A stretch of DNA of 64,000 nucleotides from CAYSXY01 sp964435165 (GCA_964435165.1 CAYSXY010000004.1:21667-85666); one strand, 5' to 3'. Positions 16,875-24,874 are shown, counted from the stretch's first letter. Program-made: numbers and translations. Notes: generated by a model not told the origin, from the sequence alone.

Positions 16875-17495
16875 ATGAAAACATTTCGTATTAAATCCGG
16901 CGTCTGCGCGCTGGCACTTATGGCTCTGGCCATGCCGACCGGCAGTTATGCCGATGGTGTCTCGCAACGCGATGCCGTCGTCGATCATATGAACCGCCCT
17001 GTGATGGATGCGCGAGGCAATTGCGTACGCACACAGTGGATTCGTGGCCATAATGCCTGCAGCAATCCTGCGCCGGCACCAGTTAGCTCTTCGGTCAAAC
17101 CAAATATGCCTTCCGCACGCTACCTGCAACGTGAAGACCGTACCGTTCTGTTTGAATTTGGCAGCGCCCGCCTGACATCTGATGCAAAACAACGGCTTGA
17201 TGAATTAGCCCGGAAGCTCAAAAAATCAGATGATGTGATTCGTGCAAATATTGTTGGCTTCGCTGACCCAATCGGCTCGCGTCAGGCTAATCACCGTCTG
17301 TCCGAGCGCCGTGCCAACGCGGTGAAAGACTATCTCGCCTCCAAAGGATACGTCAATACGCGCGTCGCCAAGGTACGTGGCATGGGCGAAAGCAAGCCGG
17401 TGAGCCAGTGCAGCATGCAAAAGCCACGCAGTGAACTGATTCAATGCCTGGCCAATGATCGCCGCGTTGAAGTAGAGCTCGACTTTTACAAATAA
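16875..17495 (+). CDS. OmpA-family outer-membrane/peptidoglycan-binding protein
   Basis: A 206-residue secreted protein with a signal peptide (cut near GSYADG), a short region with two cysteines (NCVRTQWIRGHNACSN), and a C-terminal OmpA domain: VLFEFGSARLTSDAKQRLDEL, ANIVGFADPIGSRQANHRLS, ERRANAVKDYL, and NDRRVEVELDFYK. Such proteins tie the envelope to peptidoglycan. GAGGGG precedes the ATG. A gap of about 118 bases separates it from the motor operon, and it ends at a strong hairpin terminator, so it may be its own unit. Confidence 0.88.
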   Translation: MKTFRIKSGVCALALMALAMPTGSYADGVSQRDAVVDHMNRPVMDARGNCVRTQWIRGHNACSNPAPAPVSSSVKPNMPSARYLQREDRTVLFEFGSARLTSDAKQRLDELARKLKKSDDVIRANIVGFADPIGSRQANHRLSERRANAVKDYLASKGYVNTRVAKVRGMGESKPVSQCSMQKPRSELIQCLANDRRVEVELDFYK

Positions 17496-17521
17496 GCGCA
17501 ATCATTATTGACGGATTGCCA

Positions 17522-17554
17522 AGCCGCCCGGATTCATCTCCGGGCGGCTTTTTT
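17522..17554. terminator. Bidirectional intrinsic terminator
   Basis: An 11-bp perfect GC-rich stem (AGCCGCCCGGA/TCCGGGCGGCT) with loop TTCATC is followed by six T residues. It lies between the convergent OmpA-family gene and the rimK-type gene and can end both. Confidence 0.92.
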
Positions 17555-17555
17555 G

Positions 17556-18917
17556 TTATTTCACGCCTTTTTCAACAGCCTCAATCATCGCTCCGGCAAT
17601 ATCGATGCCGGTAATGGCTTCAATCCCTTCCAATCCGGGAGATGAATTAATTTCCAGAATTTTGGGCCCGTTAGACGAACGGATAATATCAACACCCGCC
17701 ACATGCAGCCCCAGCAATTTTGTTGCTTGCAGCGCCATACGGCGTTCTTCCGCTGTAATTTTAATGCTTGAAGCAGACCCGCCTAAATGCAGATTGGCGC
17801 GAAATTCTCCTTCCATCGCCTGTCGCTGGATCGCACCAACCACCTTGTTGCCAATGACAAAGCAGCGAATATCCATACCTTTCGCTTCTTTGATAAACTC
17901 CTGAACGAGAATATCCGCTTGCAGGCTTTTGAAGGCATTAATCACACTCTCTGCCGCTTTTTGCGTCTCCGCCAACACCACGCCGCGCCCCTGGGCTCCT
18001 TCCAAAAGCTTGACCACGAGCGGCGCCCCGCCCACCATCTCGATCAGATCTTTGGTATCGAGCGGCGATTGCGCAAAACCGGTGACCGGCATGTTCACGC
18101 CTTTTTTTGCTAACATCTGCAAGGTACGCAGCTTGTCGCGCGAGCGTTGGATGGCGATGGAATCGTTCAGGCAAAATGCCCCGGTGGTATGAAACTGGCG
18201 GGTGACGGCGCAGCCATAAAAGGTTTGAGATGGGCGAATGCGCGGAATAACGGCATCGATATTTTCCAGCACTTCACCGCCACGATAATGCACTTCAGGA
18301 TTACTGGCGCTGATATTCATGTAGCAGTGACGCAGATTAACAAAACGCATTTTGTGGCCGCGCTGCTCGCCCGCTTCAATCAAGCGGCGATTGGAGTATA
18401 AATCCGGGTTGCTGGCCAACACGATGATATTCAGTTTATGAACCGTGGTTTTTTTCACATCGTAATACTGACGTAGTTCCTGATCCGAGACATTGCCCTG
18501 GCATAATGCGGCTTCAGGATCAATCAGCACCCGGCCTTCCATGGCCTGCCGCCCAAGCAGCATGCGGTATCCCATCGCATCGCGATTGGTGAGCGTCACT
18601 TCAATATCCCACTGATGCTCACCCAGCTTCATGCGCGTCATAATGACCGGGCGTTGTTCACTATGCCCGCTCGAACTACGCACTTCGCGGTGATCAACCA
18701 GCGGCGCTTCGCAACTAATTGATATTTTTCGGTTCTTTTGAATTGGGTGCAGGTTAAAGATCGCGTAATCCCGGCCGTCGCGCTCAGCATAGCGGATATT
18801 AAAGGCATGAAGTGAGGAGGTTTTCGCTCCCGAATCCACACGCATTTTGATGGCTGCAATGCCAAGTTCCGGCAATGCGGCCCATTCCTCACGTCCGAGA
18901 ATGATCTTATCCTGCAT
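17556..18917 (-). CDS. rimK: Fusion of RimB-like aspartyl protease domain and RimK-type ligase
   Basis: The ATG at 18917 is chosen because GGAGG lies six bases upstream; an in-frame GTG at 18929 precedes that site. Residues 1-140 are an ATP-dependent zinc protease/RimB-type domain (PF05618 pattern: MRVDSGAKTSSLHAF with the D-S/T-G motif, GYRMLLGRQAM). Residues 155-450 are a RimK ATP-grasp ligase: PLVVKLLEGAQGRGVVLAE, VQEFIKEAKGMDIRCFVIG, GGSASSIKITAEE, ILEINSSPGLEGIE. RimK adds glutamates to ribosomal protein S6 or makes poly-glutamate, and RimB is a protease acting on such tails. Having both in one chain is known in some bacteria and suggests a writer-eraser enzyme. Confidence 0.88.
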   Translation of the reverse strand: MQDKIILGREEWAALPELGIAAIKMRVDSGAKTSSLHAFNIRYAERDGRDYAIFNLHPIQKNRKISISCEAPLVDHREVRSSSGHSEQRPVIMTRMKLGEHQWDIEVTLTNRDAMGYRMLLGRQAMEGRVLIDPEAALCQGNVSDQELRQYYDVKKTTVHKLNIIVLASNPDLYSNRRLIEAGEQRGHKMRFVNLRHCYMNISASNPEVHYRGGEVLENIDAVIPRIRPSQTFYGCAVTRQFHTTGAFCLNDSIAIQRSRDKLRTLQMLAKKGVNMPVTGFAQSPLDTKDLIEMVGGAPLVVKLLEGAQGRGVVLAETQKAAESVINAFKSLQADILVQEFIKEAKGMDIRCFVIGNKVVGAIQRQAMEGEFRANLHLGGSASSIKITAEERRMALQATKLLGLHVAGVDIIRSSNGPKILEINSSPGLEGIEAITGIDIAGAMIEAVEKGVK

Positions 18918-18987
18918 GATATCCTCCACTGTATCGTTTTGCGGCGGATAAATCAGTTTCGCGTCTCATGCAATGACAAAACCAGAG

Positions 18988-19731
18988 CTATAATGAAACG
19001 TTGAAACTCTCCACCAGCGATCCGGCCAGCATATACCAGCCATCGACCATCACGAAAAAGATGAGCTTAAAGGGTAGCGAAATGAGGACGGGTGGCAGCA
19101 TCATCATCCCCATCGACATCAGCATGGAGGCAATGAACATATCAATGACCAAAAAGGGGATATAGACGAGGAAGCCGATCTCAAAGGCGCGTTTCAACTC
19201 GCTGATCATAAAGGCCGGAATGAGAATACGAAACGGCGTATCTTCCGGTGCTTCCAGCTGCGGCACCGCTGCCATATCCATGAAAAGCTGCAAGTCACGT
19301 TCGCGCACATGGGCCAGCATAAAGGTGTGGAAGGGTTTGCTCACCCGCTCCATCGCCTGCTGTTCGGTAATCTCCTCTTCGATCAGAGGAACTATTCCTT
19401 CGTAATAGGCCTTCTCGAAGGTCGGCATCATAATGAACAGGGTCAGAAACAAGGCAAGGCTGATCAGCACCATATTGGGTGGGGTCTGCTGCAGGCCGAG
19501 CGCGGTACGCAAAATTGCCAGCACCACAATAATGCGCACAAAGGACGTCACCATAATCAAAATGGATGGTGCCAGGCTGATGACGGTGATCAAGGCAATA
19601 ATCTGAAAAATACGCGCTGTCGAGGAACCGCCATCACCCAAATCCAAAGACAGCGTTTGTGCCCCTGCTTCCATAGGCAGCAGCATTAAGCACAGAAGCC
19701 ACACACCACCTTGCAACAGGCGCGAGATCAT
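18988..19731 (-). CDS. fliP: Flagellar type III export protein FliP
   Basis: FliP is a core subunit of the export gate in the MS ring. The 247-residue protein has a cleavable signal peptide (MISRLLQGGVWLLCLMLL, cut near AGAQT), then the conserved SFVRIIVVLAILRTALGLQQTPPN, the periplasmic loop and the C-terminal AFMISELKRAFEIGFLVYIPFLVIDM and MGMMMLPPVLISLPFKLIFF. It overlaps fliO by four bases, the normal coupled order. Confidence 0.97.
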   Translation of the reverse strand: MISRLLQGGVWLLCLMLLPMEAGAQTLSLDLGDGGSSTARIFQIIALITVISLAPSILIMVTSFVRIIVVLAILRTALGLQQTPPNMVLISLALFLTLFIMMPTFEKAYYEGIVPLIEEEITEQQAMERVSKPFHTFMLAHVRERDLQLFMDMAAVPQLEAPEDTPFRILIPAFMISELKRAFEIGFLVYIPFLVIDMFIASMLMSMGMMMLPPVLISLPFKLIFFVMVDGWYMLAGSLVESFNVSL

Positions 19732-20039
19732 GTCTCCACCTTCATGGGCGGTGCCAGCTTAACAGACGTGCCTTTGGCTGACGGTGGAATATTCGATTCC
19801 ACCAGGAGAGATTGCTGCGGCCCAATCAGAATCAGATGGCGCACCTCGCCACGCTGAATGAGGCATAAGCGATGTTTGGCATCGACCGGCAGGACTTCTT
19901 CAATGCTGAGTTCTTTGTCTTTGCGCACAGCAGCCAGGCCTCCCGGCATAAAGCGCCGGGCAATGATTGATACCACCCAGATCAATGCCAGAACAAACAG
20001 GAGCGCACCGGCAAAACGGTAGTAGTTGAGCAACTCCAT
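19728..20039 (-). CDS. fliO: Flagellar biosynthesis protein FliO
   Basis: FliO helps FliP assemble. The 103-residue protein has one membrane helix (residues 8-27) followed by a small cytoplasmic domain with IEEVLPVDAKHRLCLIQRG and HLILIGPQQSLLVES, the FliO/MopB pattern. It is directly upstream of fliP with a four-base overlap. Confidence 0.88.
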   Translation of the reverse strand: MELLNYYRFAGALLFVLALIWVVSIIARRFMPGGLAAVRKDKELSIEEVLPVDAKHRLCLIQRGEVRHLILIGPQQSLLVESNIPPSAKGTSVKLAPPMKVET

Positions 20040-20044
20040 CGGTG

Positions 20045-20419
20045 TCAGGCCTCATCAGTGGGCTTTTTGTCTTTTGACAAATGGCCTGCGGCCATATAGG
20101 CACGTGCAGCCTGTTTCTGGCGATTAAGACCCTCTATTTGCGTATGCAGACTGCCATGCTTCGAGACCAGCAGCTCCTGCAAGCCGCTTAACGCCGATAG
20201 CAATGCTTCCAGCCGCTCAATGTAGGTTTGGGCGTCGCTGACGGGCATGGACGCAATGGCATGACAGAGTTGCGCCACCTGCTCGTCCAACCCGTCCAGA
20301 TCAATCTCTTCCCCGGTCTGCAGATTCGACTGGCGTGCTTTCAGCAACTGTTCCAGCGCCACAAAACGGGCATCAATGTCTTTGGCCGTTAGTTGTGGCG
20401 GGTGCGGCGTGTCATTCAT
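20045..20419 (-). CDS. Small helical protein, possible FlgN/FliT-like export chaperone
   Basis: The start at 20419 (MNDTPHPPQ) has AGGAG upstream and overlaps the fhlB stop by eight bases. The 124-residue protein is almost wholly helical with heptad-like leucines (RFVALEQLLKARQSNL, IERLEALLSALSGLQELL) and a basic end GLNRQKQAARAYMAAG. The helical hairpin and the final RxxRAY-like segment recall FlgN/FliT flagellar chaperones, but no motif proves it. It lies between fhlB and fliO in a tight operon, so a flagellar export role is likely. Confidence 0.6.
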   Translation of the reverse strand: MNDTPHPPQLTAKDIDARFVALEQLLKARQSNLQTGEEIDLDGLDEQVAQLCHAIASMPVSDAQTYIERLEALLSALSGLQELLVSKHGSLHTQIEGLNRQKQAARAYMAAGHLSKDKKPTDEA

Positions 20420-20837
20420 CGCCTGTCTCTCCTGCGCTCTCCCAATCTCCCCGGTCTGCCGAGGCGGCATGCCGGTTTTGCATCATGGTGGCGTTGCGTT
20501 GGCACGCCGATGCATTGGCACGGTACACGTAAGAGAGGATTTCGGCAACGGCTACATAAGCTTCAACCGGGATCGGTATATCAATTTCCAGCGCAGAGAG
20601 CAGTTCGGCCAGATCGGCATCCTCACGCACCTTAATGCCATGCATAAAGGCCAGTTCCACAATCTGCTCGGCAATGGCGCCTTTGCCTGCCGCCACCACA
20701 CGAGGCACCTCCTTGGCCATCTCATCGCGCGAGAGGGCCACGGCCACAGGGCGTGCCTTCACCTCTCCGGAGGAGGTGCTGCTATCCAGCATATTCAGCG
20801 GATTGTCTCCGCTGAGACTATCCTCACCCATGATCAT
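20412..20837 (-). CDS. FlhB C-terminal domain homologue (FhlB/YlqH type)
   Basis: The protein (about 141 residues from 20837; ATG 20831 is also possible) has an unstructured start followed by a domain like the cytoplasmic switch of FlhB: ARPVAVALSRDEMAKEVPRVV, AEQIVELAFMHGIKVREDADLAELLSAL and IPVEAYVAVAEILSYVYRAN. The self-cleaving NPTH of real FlhB is absent. Such stand-alone FhlB proteins can replace part of the FlhB C-terminus in other bacteria. A full flhB is at 25670. The start overlaps the csrA stop. Confidence 0.82.
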   Translation of the reverse strand: MIMGEDSLSGDNPLNMLDSSTSSGEVKARPVAVALSRDEMAKEVPRVVAAGKGAIAEQIVELAFMHGIKVREDADLAELLSALEIDIPIPVEAYVAVAEILSYVYRANASACQRNATMMQNRHAASADRGDWESAGETGDE

Positions 20838-21117
20838 GGTCGGTATCGCCCAAGCCGAACGGGTCGCTTGCGTCGGCTTCATCTGCGCTTTCATCAAGGC
20901 TTAAGAAAGCCGCGAGATCATCCTCGCCACTGCCGCCGACTGCCGCTGATATATTCTCATCTTTAATGGTGTCGTAGAGTTCTTTGCGCAGAATGCTGGC
21001 ATCTTGTGGAAAGGTGAAGCCAAGCTTGGCCGTTTTGCCTTTGACTTCCACCAGCGTGACTTCAATCGTGTCGTTAATAATAATGGATTCGCCGATTTTG
21101 CGAGACAGGTAGAGCAT
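20824..21117 (-). CDS. csrA: Carbon storage regulator CsrA with acidic tail
   Basis: CsrA binds GGA motifs in mRNA leaders and blocks or stabilises translation, and in flagellated bacteria often controls flagellin. Residues 1-60 are canonical: MLYLSRKIGESIIINDTIEV, KGKTAKLGFTFPQDASILRKELY. A tail of about 37 residues, rich in Asp/Glu and ending DTDHDHG, follows; ordinary CsrA ends near residue 61-75. The gene heads the csrA-fhlB-chaperone-fliO-fliP run and overlaps fhlB by about 14 bases. A perfect 10-bp hairpin lies 13 bases upstream of its start. Confidence 0.92.
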   Translation of the reverse strand: MLYLSRKIGESIIINDTIEVTLVEVKGKTAKLGFTFPQDASILRKELYDTIKDENISAAVGGSGEDDLAAFLSLDESADEADASDPFGLGDTDHDHG

Positions 21118-21129
21118 ATCTTATCTTTC

Positions 21130-21151
21130 GCATTTCAATGGATTGAAATGC
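21130..21151 (-). promoter_or_regulatory. 10-bp inverted repeat in the csrA leader
   Basis: GCATTTCAAT and ATTGAAATGC are perfect complements around a two-base loop. In the csrA transcript this hairpin would end 13 bases before the start codon, next to the weak ribosome site GAAAGATAAG. It may affect csrA translation or be an operator; it has no T-tract of its own. Most of the 207-base gap beyond it holds no clear element, except for a short direct duplication of GGTAAAATGGGT near 21292-21318. Confidence 0.4.
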
Positions 21152-21324
21152 TATGTGCGTTCAGGCGCCACGCATGCTGCGCTCCCCCTTGGTCGCTAGT
21201 CGTCACTTCGTTCCTCCACATTGCCTAACCTTTGGACAGATTGCCTGTTGGATACAAAGCATACTCTATCCCGCGCACTCGTTTTGTCTATGGTAAAATG
21301 GGTGGAGGTAAAATGGGTAAGGAT

Positions 21325-21660
21325 TTACGACTCTCCGGTGAGCATATTCTCATGGTCGAAGCCGTATTCATCTTTCATCTGCTGCTTCACCTCGTCCGAT
21401 GGTGTGCCGCGCCCGGTTTTGAGTACCTTGGCGATGCGCCCCATCTCCTCCAGTGAGGCGCCACTCGGCTTCTCCATCAGGGTTTTATAGCGTTCCAGAT
21501 CGCCGCCATTGACGGCAATGTAGGCATAGCACGGGCCGCCATTCTCATCCTCGCCTTCCTGAAAAAAGACGAAGGTCATGGCTTCCAGCAATGTCTGATC
21601 GTCAGGGATATTTTCGGTCACAGGCAACTCAATACTATACGAACATACCCTCACAGGCAT
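21325..21660 (-). CDS. Hypothetical protein, 111 residues
   Basis: A small acidic cytoplasmic protein with no signal peptide or membrane segment. It opens MPVRVCSYSIELPV and holds segments DQTLLEAMTFVFFQEGED and YAYIAVNGGDLERYKTLME, and ends with a charged helix. I do not recognise a family. It lies between csrA and another orphan on the same strand, 66 bases after the latter's stop, so the two may be co-transcribed. Confidence 0.5.
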   Translation of the reverse strand: MPVRVCSYSIELPVTENIPDDQTLLEAMTFVFFQEGEDENGGPCYAYIAVNGGDLERYKTLMEKPSGASLEEMGRIAKVLKTGRGTPSDEVKQQMKDEYGFDHENMLTGES

Positions 21661-21726
21661 GGCATTACCGTACCGTTATACCAGAAAATAATGATGAATC
21701 ATTAAGATCGTTGGATGAAAAACCTG

Positions 21727-22650
21727 TTAGCTCGGCGATTGATCTGCCGCATCTTTGAACAACATATTGTGTAACGTGTTTTGCGCTAGTTCAATGATGC
21801 CGAGCTTTTGATCTGGATCAGCAATTTTTTCACGCATCTGGTCGGTCATCAGCATATCTTCCACCCGTTCTCTACCGCCTTCGCTGAATGACATGTATGT
21901 CACCGTGGCACTGAGTGCTGCCAAGGCAACATTGACCGCGCGGCCAAACAATCCTTTTGATTCTTCACCTTCACCACCCGGGCTAAACGCCGCCCAGAGG
22001 TTTCCAAGAGTGTTGAGTGCGCCCACAGCGCCGACACCACGGAACACCCATTTGCGGGCTTCGTGTTCTTGAGGTTCTTGTACCCTGCCTTCGTCTTCGA
22101 TGGAAACTCGATAATTATCCCATGCATAAATTGCGTCTATGGCCTCATCTCTGCTTGCGACCGTTTCCCACTTAACGCTATCCAGCTCTAGCCTCGGAAC
22201 ACCATTAGAGTCAACCTCAATAGGGACTTCCTCCTCATCTGAGGTACGGACACGCTGTAGTTGCCCTGCCTTTATCCGGTATAAAAGGCTTTCTGGCCCC
22301 ATAAATGCCTGACCTTCCTGCAATCCATAAGCATCTAAAAAATCCCGAGATATATCTTCAACATTCAACTCTGGCGCTTCTGATATTGTAACAGTTTTCT
22401 TATTGTCACCGTTAATGGCATCTTGAACGTCAGTGATTGCAATAGGAGCATCCTCAATGTCTTCAAACTTCACCCAGCTAGGCTCTACAACCGTCAAACT
22501 ATGAAATGCTGTATTATCAGTAGAATATACGTAACTATGCTCACCATCACGGCTTGTCATAAGCACTTCGATTTCACCAGCATCATTCTTGCGGGCGATG
22601 ATTTCCTGCTCTGGCAAAATATAAGCTTGATTTGTTATTGGTTCAGCCAT
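21727..22650 (-). CDS. Hypothetical protein with C-terminal hydrophobic segments
   Basis: A 307-residue acidic protein. Residues 1-200 are soluble and beta-rich (VLMTSRDGEHSYVYSTD, PSWVKFEDIEDAP). Two moderately hydrophobic stretches occur at about 212-233 (GVGAVGALNTLGNLWAAF) and 248-268 (AVNVALAALSATVTYMSF), which could be membrane helices. The remainder is helical. No family was recognised. Base composition of the first half is a little more AT-rich than the flagellar neighbours, which would fit acquisition but is not proof. Confidence 0.5.
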   Translation of the reverse strand: MAEPITNQAYILPEQEIIARKNDAGEIEVLMTSRDGEHSYVYSTDNTAFHSLTVVEPSWVKFEDIEDAPIAITDVQDAINGDNKKTVTISEAPELNVEDISRDFLDAYGLQEGQAFMGPESLLYRIKAGQLQRVRTSDEEEVPIEVDSNGVPRLELDSVKWETVASRDEAIDAIYAWDNYRVSIEDEGRVQEPQEHEARKWVFRGVGAVGALNTLGNLWAAFSPGGEGEESKGLFGRAVNVALAALSATVTYMSFSEGGRERVEDMLMTDQMREKIADPDQKLGIIELAQNTLHNMLFKDAADQSPS

Positions 22651-22819
22651 GGAACTTCCCTTATTTCTAATGGTACGAATATACGTTAACCTATTTTTAT
22701 GACAGAATCATGACAAAAGCGCGGATAAGGGGCAGAAAATCGTGATTTTTCATGGATTCTTCGGCTACGCAGCCACGCTTCTCGCCCAGGATGACGATAT
22801 TGACGTCAGCTCTATCATT

Positions 22820-22922
22820 CCCTCCCCCGCAGGCGGGGGAGGGTCAGGGCGGGGGAATTATAGAGAAAAAGATGACCTGATTATTCTTCCCCCCTTCCCA
22901 ACCTCCCCCCGCAAGCGGGGGG
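22820..22922. repeat. Pair of GC-rich palindromes
   Basis: An 11-bp perfect palindrome around CCCCCGC/GCGGGGG (22820-22843, loop AG) and an 8-bp relative (22905-22922, loop AA) flank about 60 bases. The two copies share the CCCCCGC-RR-GCGGGGG core. Together with R3 and R4 copies they occupy much of the 597-base gap 22651-23247, which otherwise holds only the flgB promoter. Confidence 0.6.
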
Positions 22923-22970
22923 GGAATGGCATGGTGTCATGCTCCCGGCCTGTCATTGTGATTACAGTCT

Positions 22971-23000
22971 GGATTCGTCGGCTAAACCGGCGAATGACAA
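22971..23000 (+). repeat. R3 repeat, copy 1
   Basis: GGATTCGTCGGCTAAACCGG followed by CGAATGACAA. The same 30-mer with two changes is at 35047-35076, and a shorter variant with another loop is at 34992-35018. The ends GGATTCG and CGAATGA form a hairpin. It sits directly before an R4 copy. Confidence 0.65.
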
Positions 23001-23014
23001 CAATCTTTTTCACG

Positions 23015-23128
23015 CGTCATCCTGAGCGGAGCGGCGATAGCCGTGTAGTCGAAGGATCTATTGCTTATCTGGCTTTTGCCACAAGGCGCCATGGATGTTT
23101 CGACTCGCGATGCTCGCGGGGCATGACG
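23015..23128 (+). repeat. R4 repeat, copy 1
   Basis: The element starts CGTCATCCTGAGCG and ends with CGACTCGCGATGCTCGC then GGGGCATGACG, so its ends are inverted (CGTCAT/ATGACG). A second full copy is at 32441-32560 and a 3' fragment at 29861-29888. Shared blocks include AGTCGAAGGATCTATT and GGATGTTTCGACTCGCGATG. It carries no open frame of note. Confidence 0.65.
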
Positions 23129-23183
23129 TATTGTTCTCATGCACAGTAATGACAAATTTATTGGCCTCGCGCACAAGTAAAGT

Positions 23184-23199
23184 TGGCACAATCATTGCA
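23184..23199 (+). promoter_or_regulatory. Sigma-54 promoter for flgB operon
   Basis: TGGCAC-AATCA-TTGCA is a perfect match to the -24/-12 consensus for RpoN. It lies about 49 bases before the flgB ATG. It should drive flgB-flgC-fliE-fliQ-fliR-flhB, and an enhancer-binding activator of the FlbD/NtrC type would be needed. Confidence 0.88.
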
Positions 23200-23247
23200 T
23201 CGCTTATTTCAGCATACAGATGAGAAAAAACGACGTAAGGATGTGTC

Positions 23248-23652
23248 ATGGATTATGGCAATCTACAAATCATGGCGATGATGAAGGCGAAGATGGCCTA
23301 TCACAGCAAGCGCCAGGACGTGCTGGCACAAAATGTCGCCAACACGGACACGCCGGGTTATCGGCCAAAAGATTTGCCGCCGCTGACCTTCGACGACATG
23401 CTGGGCAAACAAAAACGCCTGAAAATGGTGCAAACCTCGCCGGAACATCTGGGTGGGGCACATACGCAAATCGCCGCCTTTTCGCCAGAAGTGATGCAGC
23501 AATATTATGAGAAAAAGCCGGTGAACAATGCCGTCACCGCCGAGCAGCAGATGATGATGATGAATGAAAATGCGTTGGAACTGCAAACCACCACACAACT
23601 TTATAATAAAACCGCCGGGCTGTTCCGCACCGCTATTGGCAACCGGCAATAA
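23248..23652 (+). CDS. flgB: Flagellar proximal rod protein FlgB
   Basis: FlgB is a rod protein next to the MS ring. The 134-residue protein has the rod motif AQNVANTDTPGYRPKDLPPL at about residues 27-46 and the C-terminal NNAVTAEQQMMMMNENALELQ segment of the family. GTAAGGATGTGTC precedes the ATG. It heads the flgBC-fliE operon under the sigma-54 site. Confidence 0.94.
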   Translation: MDYGNLQIMAMMKAKMAYHSKRQDVLAQNVANTDTPGYRPKDLPPLTFDDMLGKQKRLKMVQTSPEHLGGAHTQIAAFSPEVMQQYYEKKPVNNAVTAEQQMMMMNENALELQTTTQLYNKTAGLFRTAIGNRQ

Positions 23653-23677
23653 GAGCAATTGATAAGGGGATAGCATT

Positions 23678-24091
23678 ATGGCTTCTGATCTGGTCAACTC
23701 ACTGTTCATTGCCTCCGCCGGGATGGGAGCGCAATCGGAGCGGCTGAAAATCATCGCACAGAACATCGCCAATGCCGATAATGTGCCGCAATATCCTGAG
23801 GATCAGCCGTATCGACGCAAAGTGATTTCGTTCCGCAATGTGATGGATGAGCAACTAGGTGTGCCGACGGTTCAGGTCTATAAAATCGGCACGGATAAAG
23901 CACCTTATCGTTTGAAATATGACCCGTTTCACCCTGCGGCTAATGTGCAGGGCTATGTGCAGTTGCCCAATGTCAATACCACGGTGGAAATGGCCGATAT
24001 GCGTGAGGCGCAGCGCACCTATGAAGCCAATGTGAAAACGGTGGAGATCACCAAGTCGATGATTCAGAATACGTTAAGCCTGCTGCGGTAA
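23678..24091 (+). CDS. flgC: Flagellar proximal rod protein FlgC
   Basis: FlgC is the second proximal rod protein. The 137-residue protein has AQNIANADNVPQ for the rod motif, HPAANVQGYVQLPNVNTTVEM and the end MREAQRTYEANVKTVEITKS, all canonical. AAGGGG precedes the start. It follows flgB by 25 bases. Confidence 0.96.
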   Translation: MASDLVNSLFIASAGMGAQSERLKIIAQNIANADNVPQYPEDQPYRRKVISFRNVMDEQLGVPTVQVYKIGTDKAPYRLKYDPFHPAANVQGYVQLPNVNTTVEMADMREAQRTYEANVKTVEITKSMIQNTLSLLR

Positions 24092-24121
24092 GATAGGGTT
24101 TAGTGGGAAGGAGGCATCATC

Positions 24122-24532
24122 ATGGCCGATAACGTCTACAGCACTGCCATCCGCGCCTATGGTCAGGCAGCGCAGATGAACCGCAAAGGCGGCACACCAA
24201 ACGAAGATAGCGTGACGACAGGCCAGCAGGCGCGCATCAGCACGCCGCAAGGCCCGTCATTTGAAAGCCGGCTGGAGATGAGTCAGCCGTCAGAGGCGCC
24301 GATTACTACCGGTAAACCAAGCTTTCCTGAATTGCTTGATCATGCCGTTAACCGGGCACTTGATGTGAATTATAAGGGTGAAGAAACCAGCATCAACACG
24401 CTGGCCAAGCGCGCCGAACTGCATGAAATGGTCACCGCCGTCAGCAATGCCGAGCTAACCCTCAACACCGTGGTTGCTGTACGCGACCGGGTGATTTCAG
24501 CCTATCAGGACATTATCAAAATGCCTATTTAA
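24122..24532 (+). CDS. fliE: Flagellar hook-basal body protein FliE
   Basis: FliE joins the rod to the MS ring. The 136-residue protein has a variable N-terminal half and the family C-terminus: YKGEETSINTLAKRAELHEMV and NAELTLNTVVAVRDRVISAYQDIIKMPI. It follows flgC by 30 bases with GGAAGGAGG upstream. Confidence 0.93.
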   Translation: MADNVYSTAIRAYGQAAQMNRKGGTPNEDSVTTGQQARISTPQGPSFESRLEMSQPSEAPITTGKPSFPELLDHAVNRALDVNYKGEETSINTLAKRAELHEMVTAVSNAELTLNTVVAVRDRVISAYQDIIKMPI

Positions 24533-24569
24533 TCATTGCCTTACGCGGCTTTTTTTATACAGTAGCCTT

Positions 24570-24836
24570 ATGAATACGTTAGAGATTATCGAGATTGGCC
24601 GCGAGGGCATTTACGTCCTTCTGAAGATGAGTCTGCCATTGATGTTGGTGGCGATGGGGGTGGGACTTGCCATCTCACTTTTTCAGGCCTTGACGCAAAT
24701 TCAGGAAATGACGCTGGCCTTTGTGCCGAAAATTATCGCCGTCTTTTTCTCCATGCTTATTCTCATGCCTTATCTGGCTGAAGAAATGACTGTGTTTCAT
24801 GAAAGTATGACTAAGCGCATTGCCAATATTGAGTAA
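24570..24836 (+). CDS. fliQ: Flagellar type III export protein FliQ
   Basis: FliQ is a small two-helix subunit of the export gate. The 88-residue length and the motifs LPLMLVAMGVGLAISLFQALTQIQEMTLAFVPKI are those of the family. Its place between fliE and fliR is standard. Confidence 0.95.
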   Translation: MNTLEIIEIGREGIYVLLKMSLPLMLVAMGVGLAISLFQALTQIQEMTLAFVPKIIAVFFSMLILMPYLAEEMTVFHESMTKRIANIE

Positions 24837-24874
24837 ATCGATCATGCTTAGCTGCGCATAATAAGCGTCGCGTG

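Noticed and set aside
22742..23149. A 135-codon plus-strand frame in the gap before flgB
   Set aside because: It is made of R3, R4 and GC-palindrome repeats, has no ribosome site and no recognisable protein pattern.
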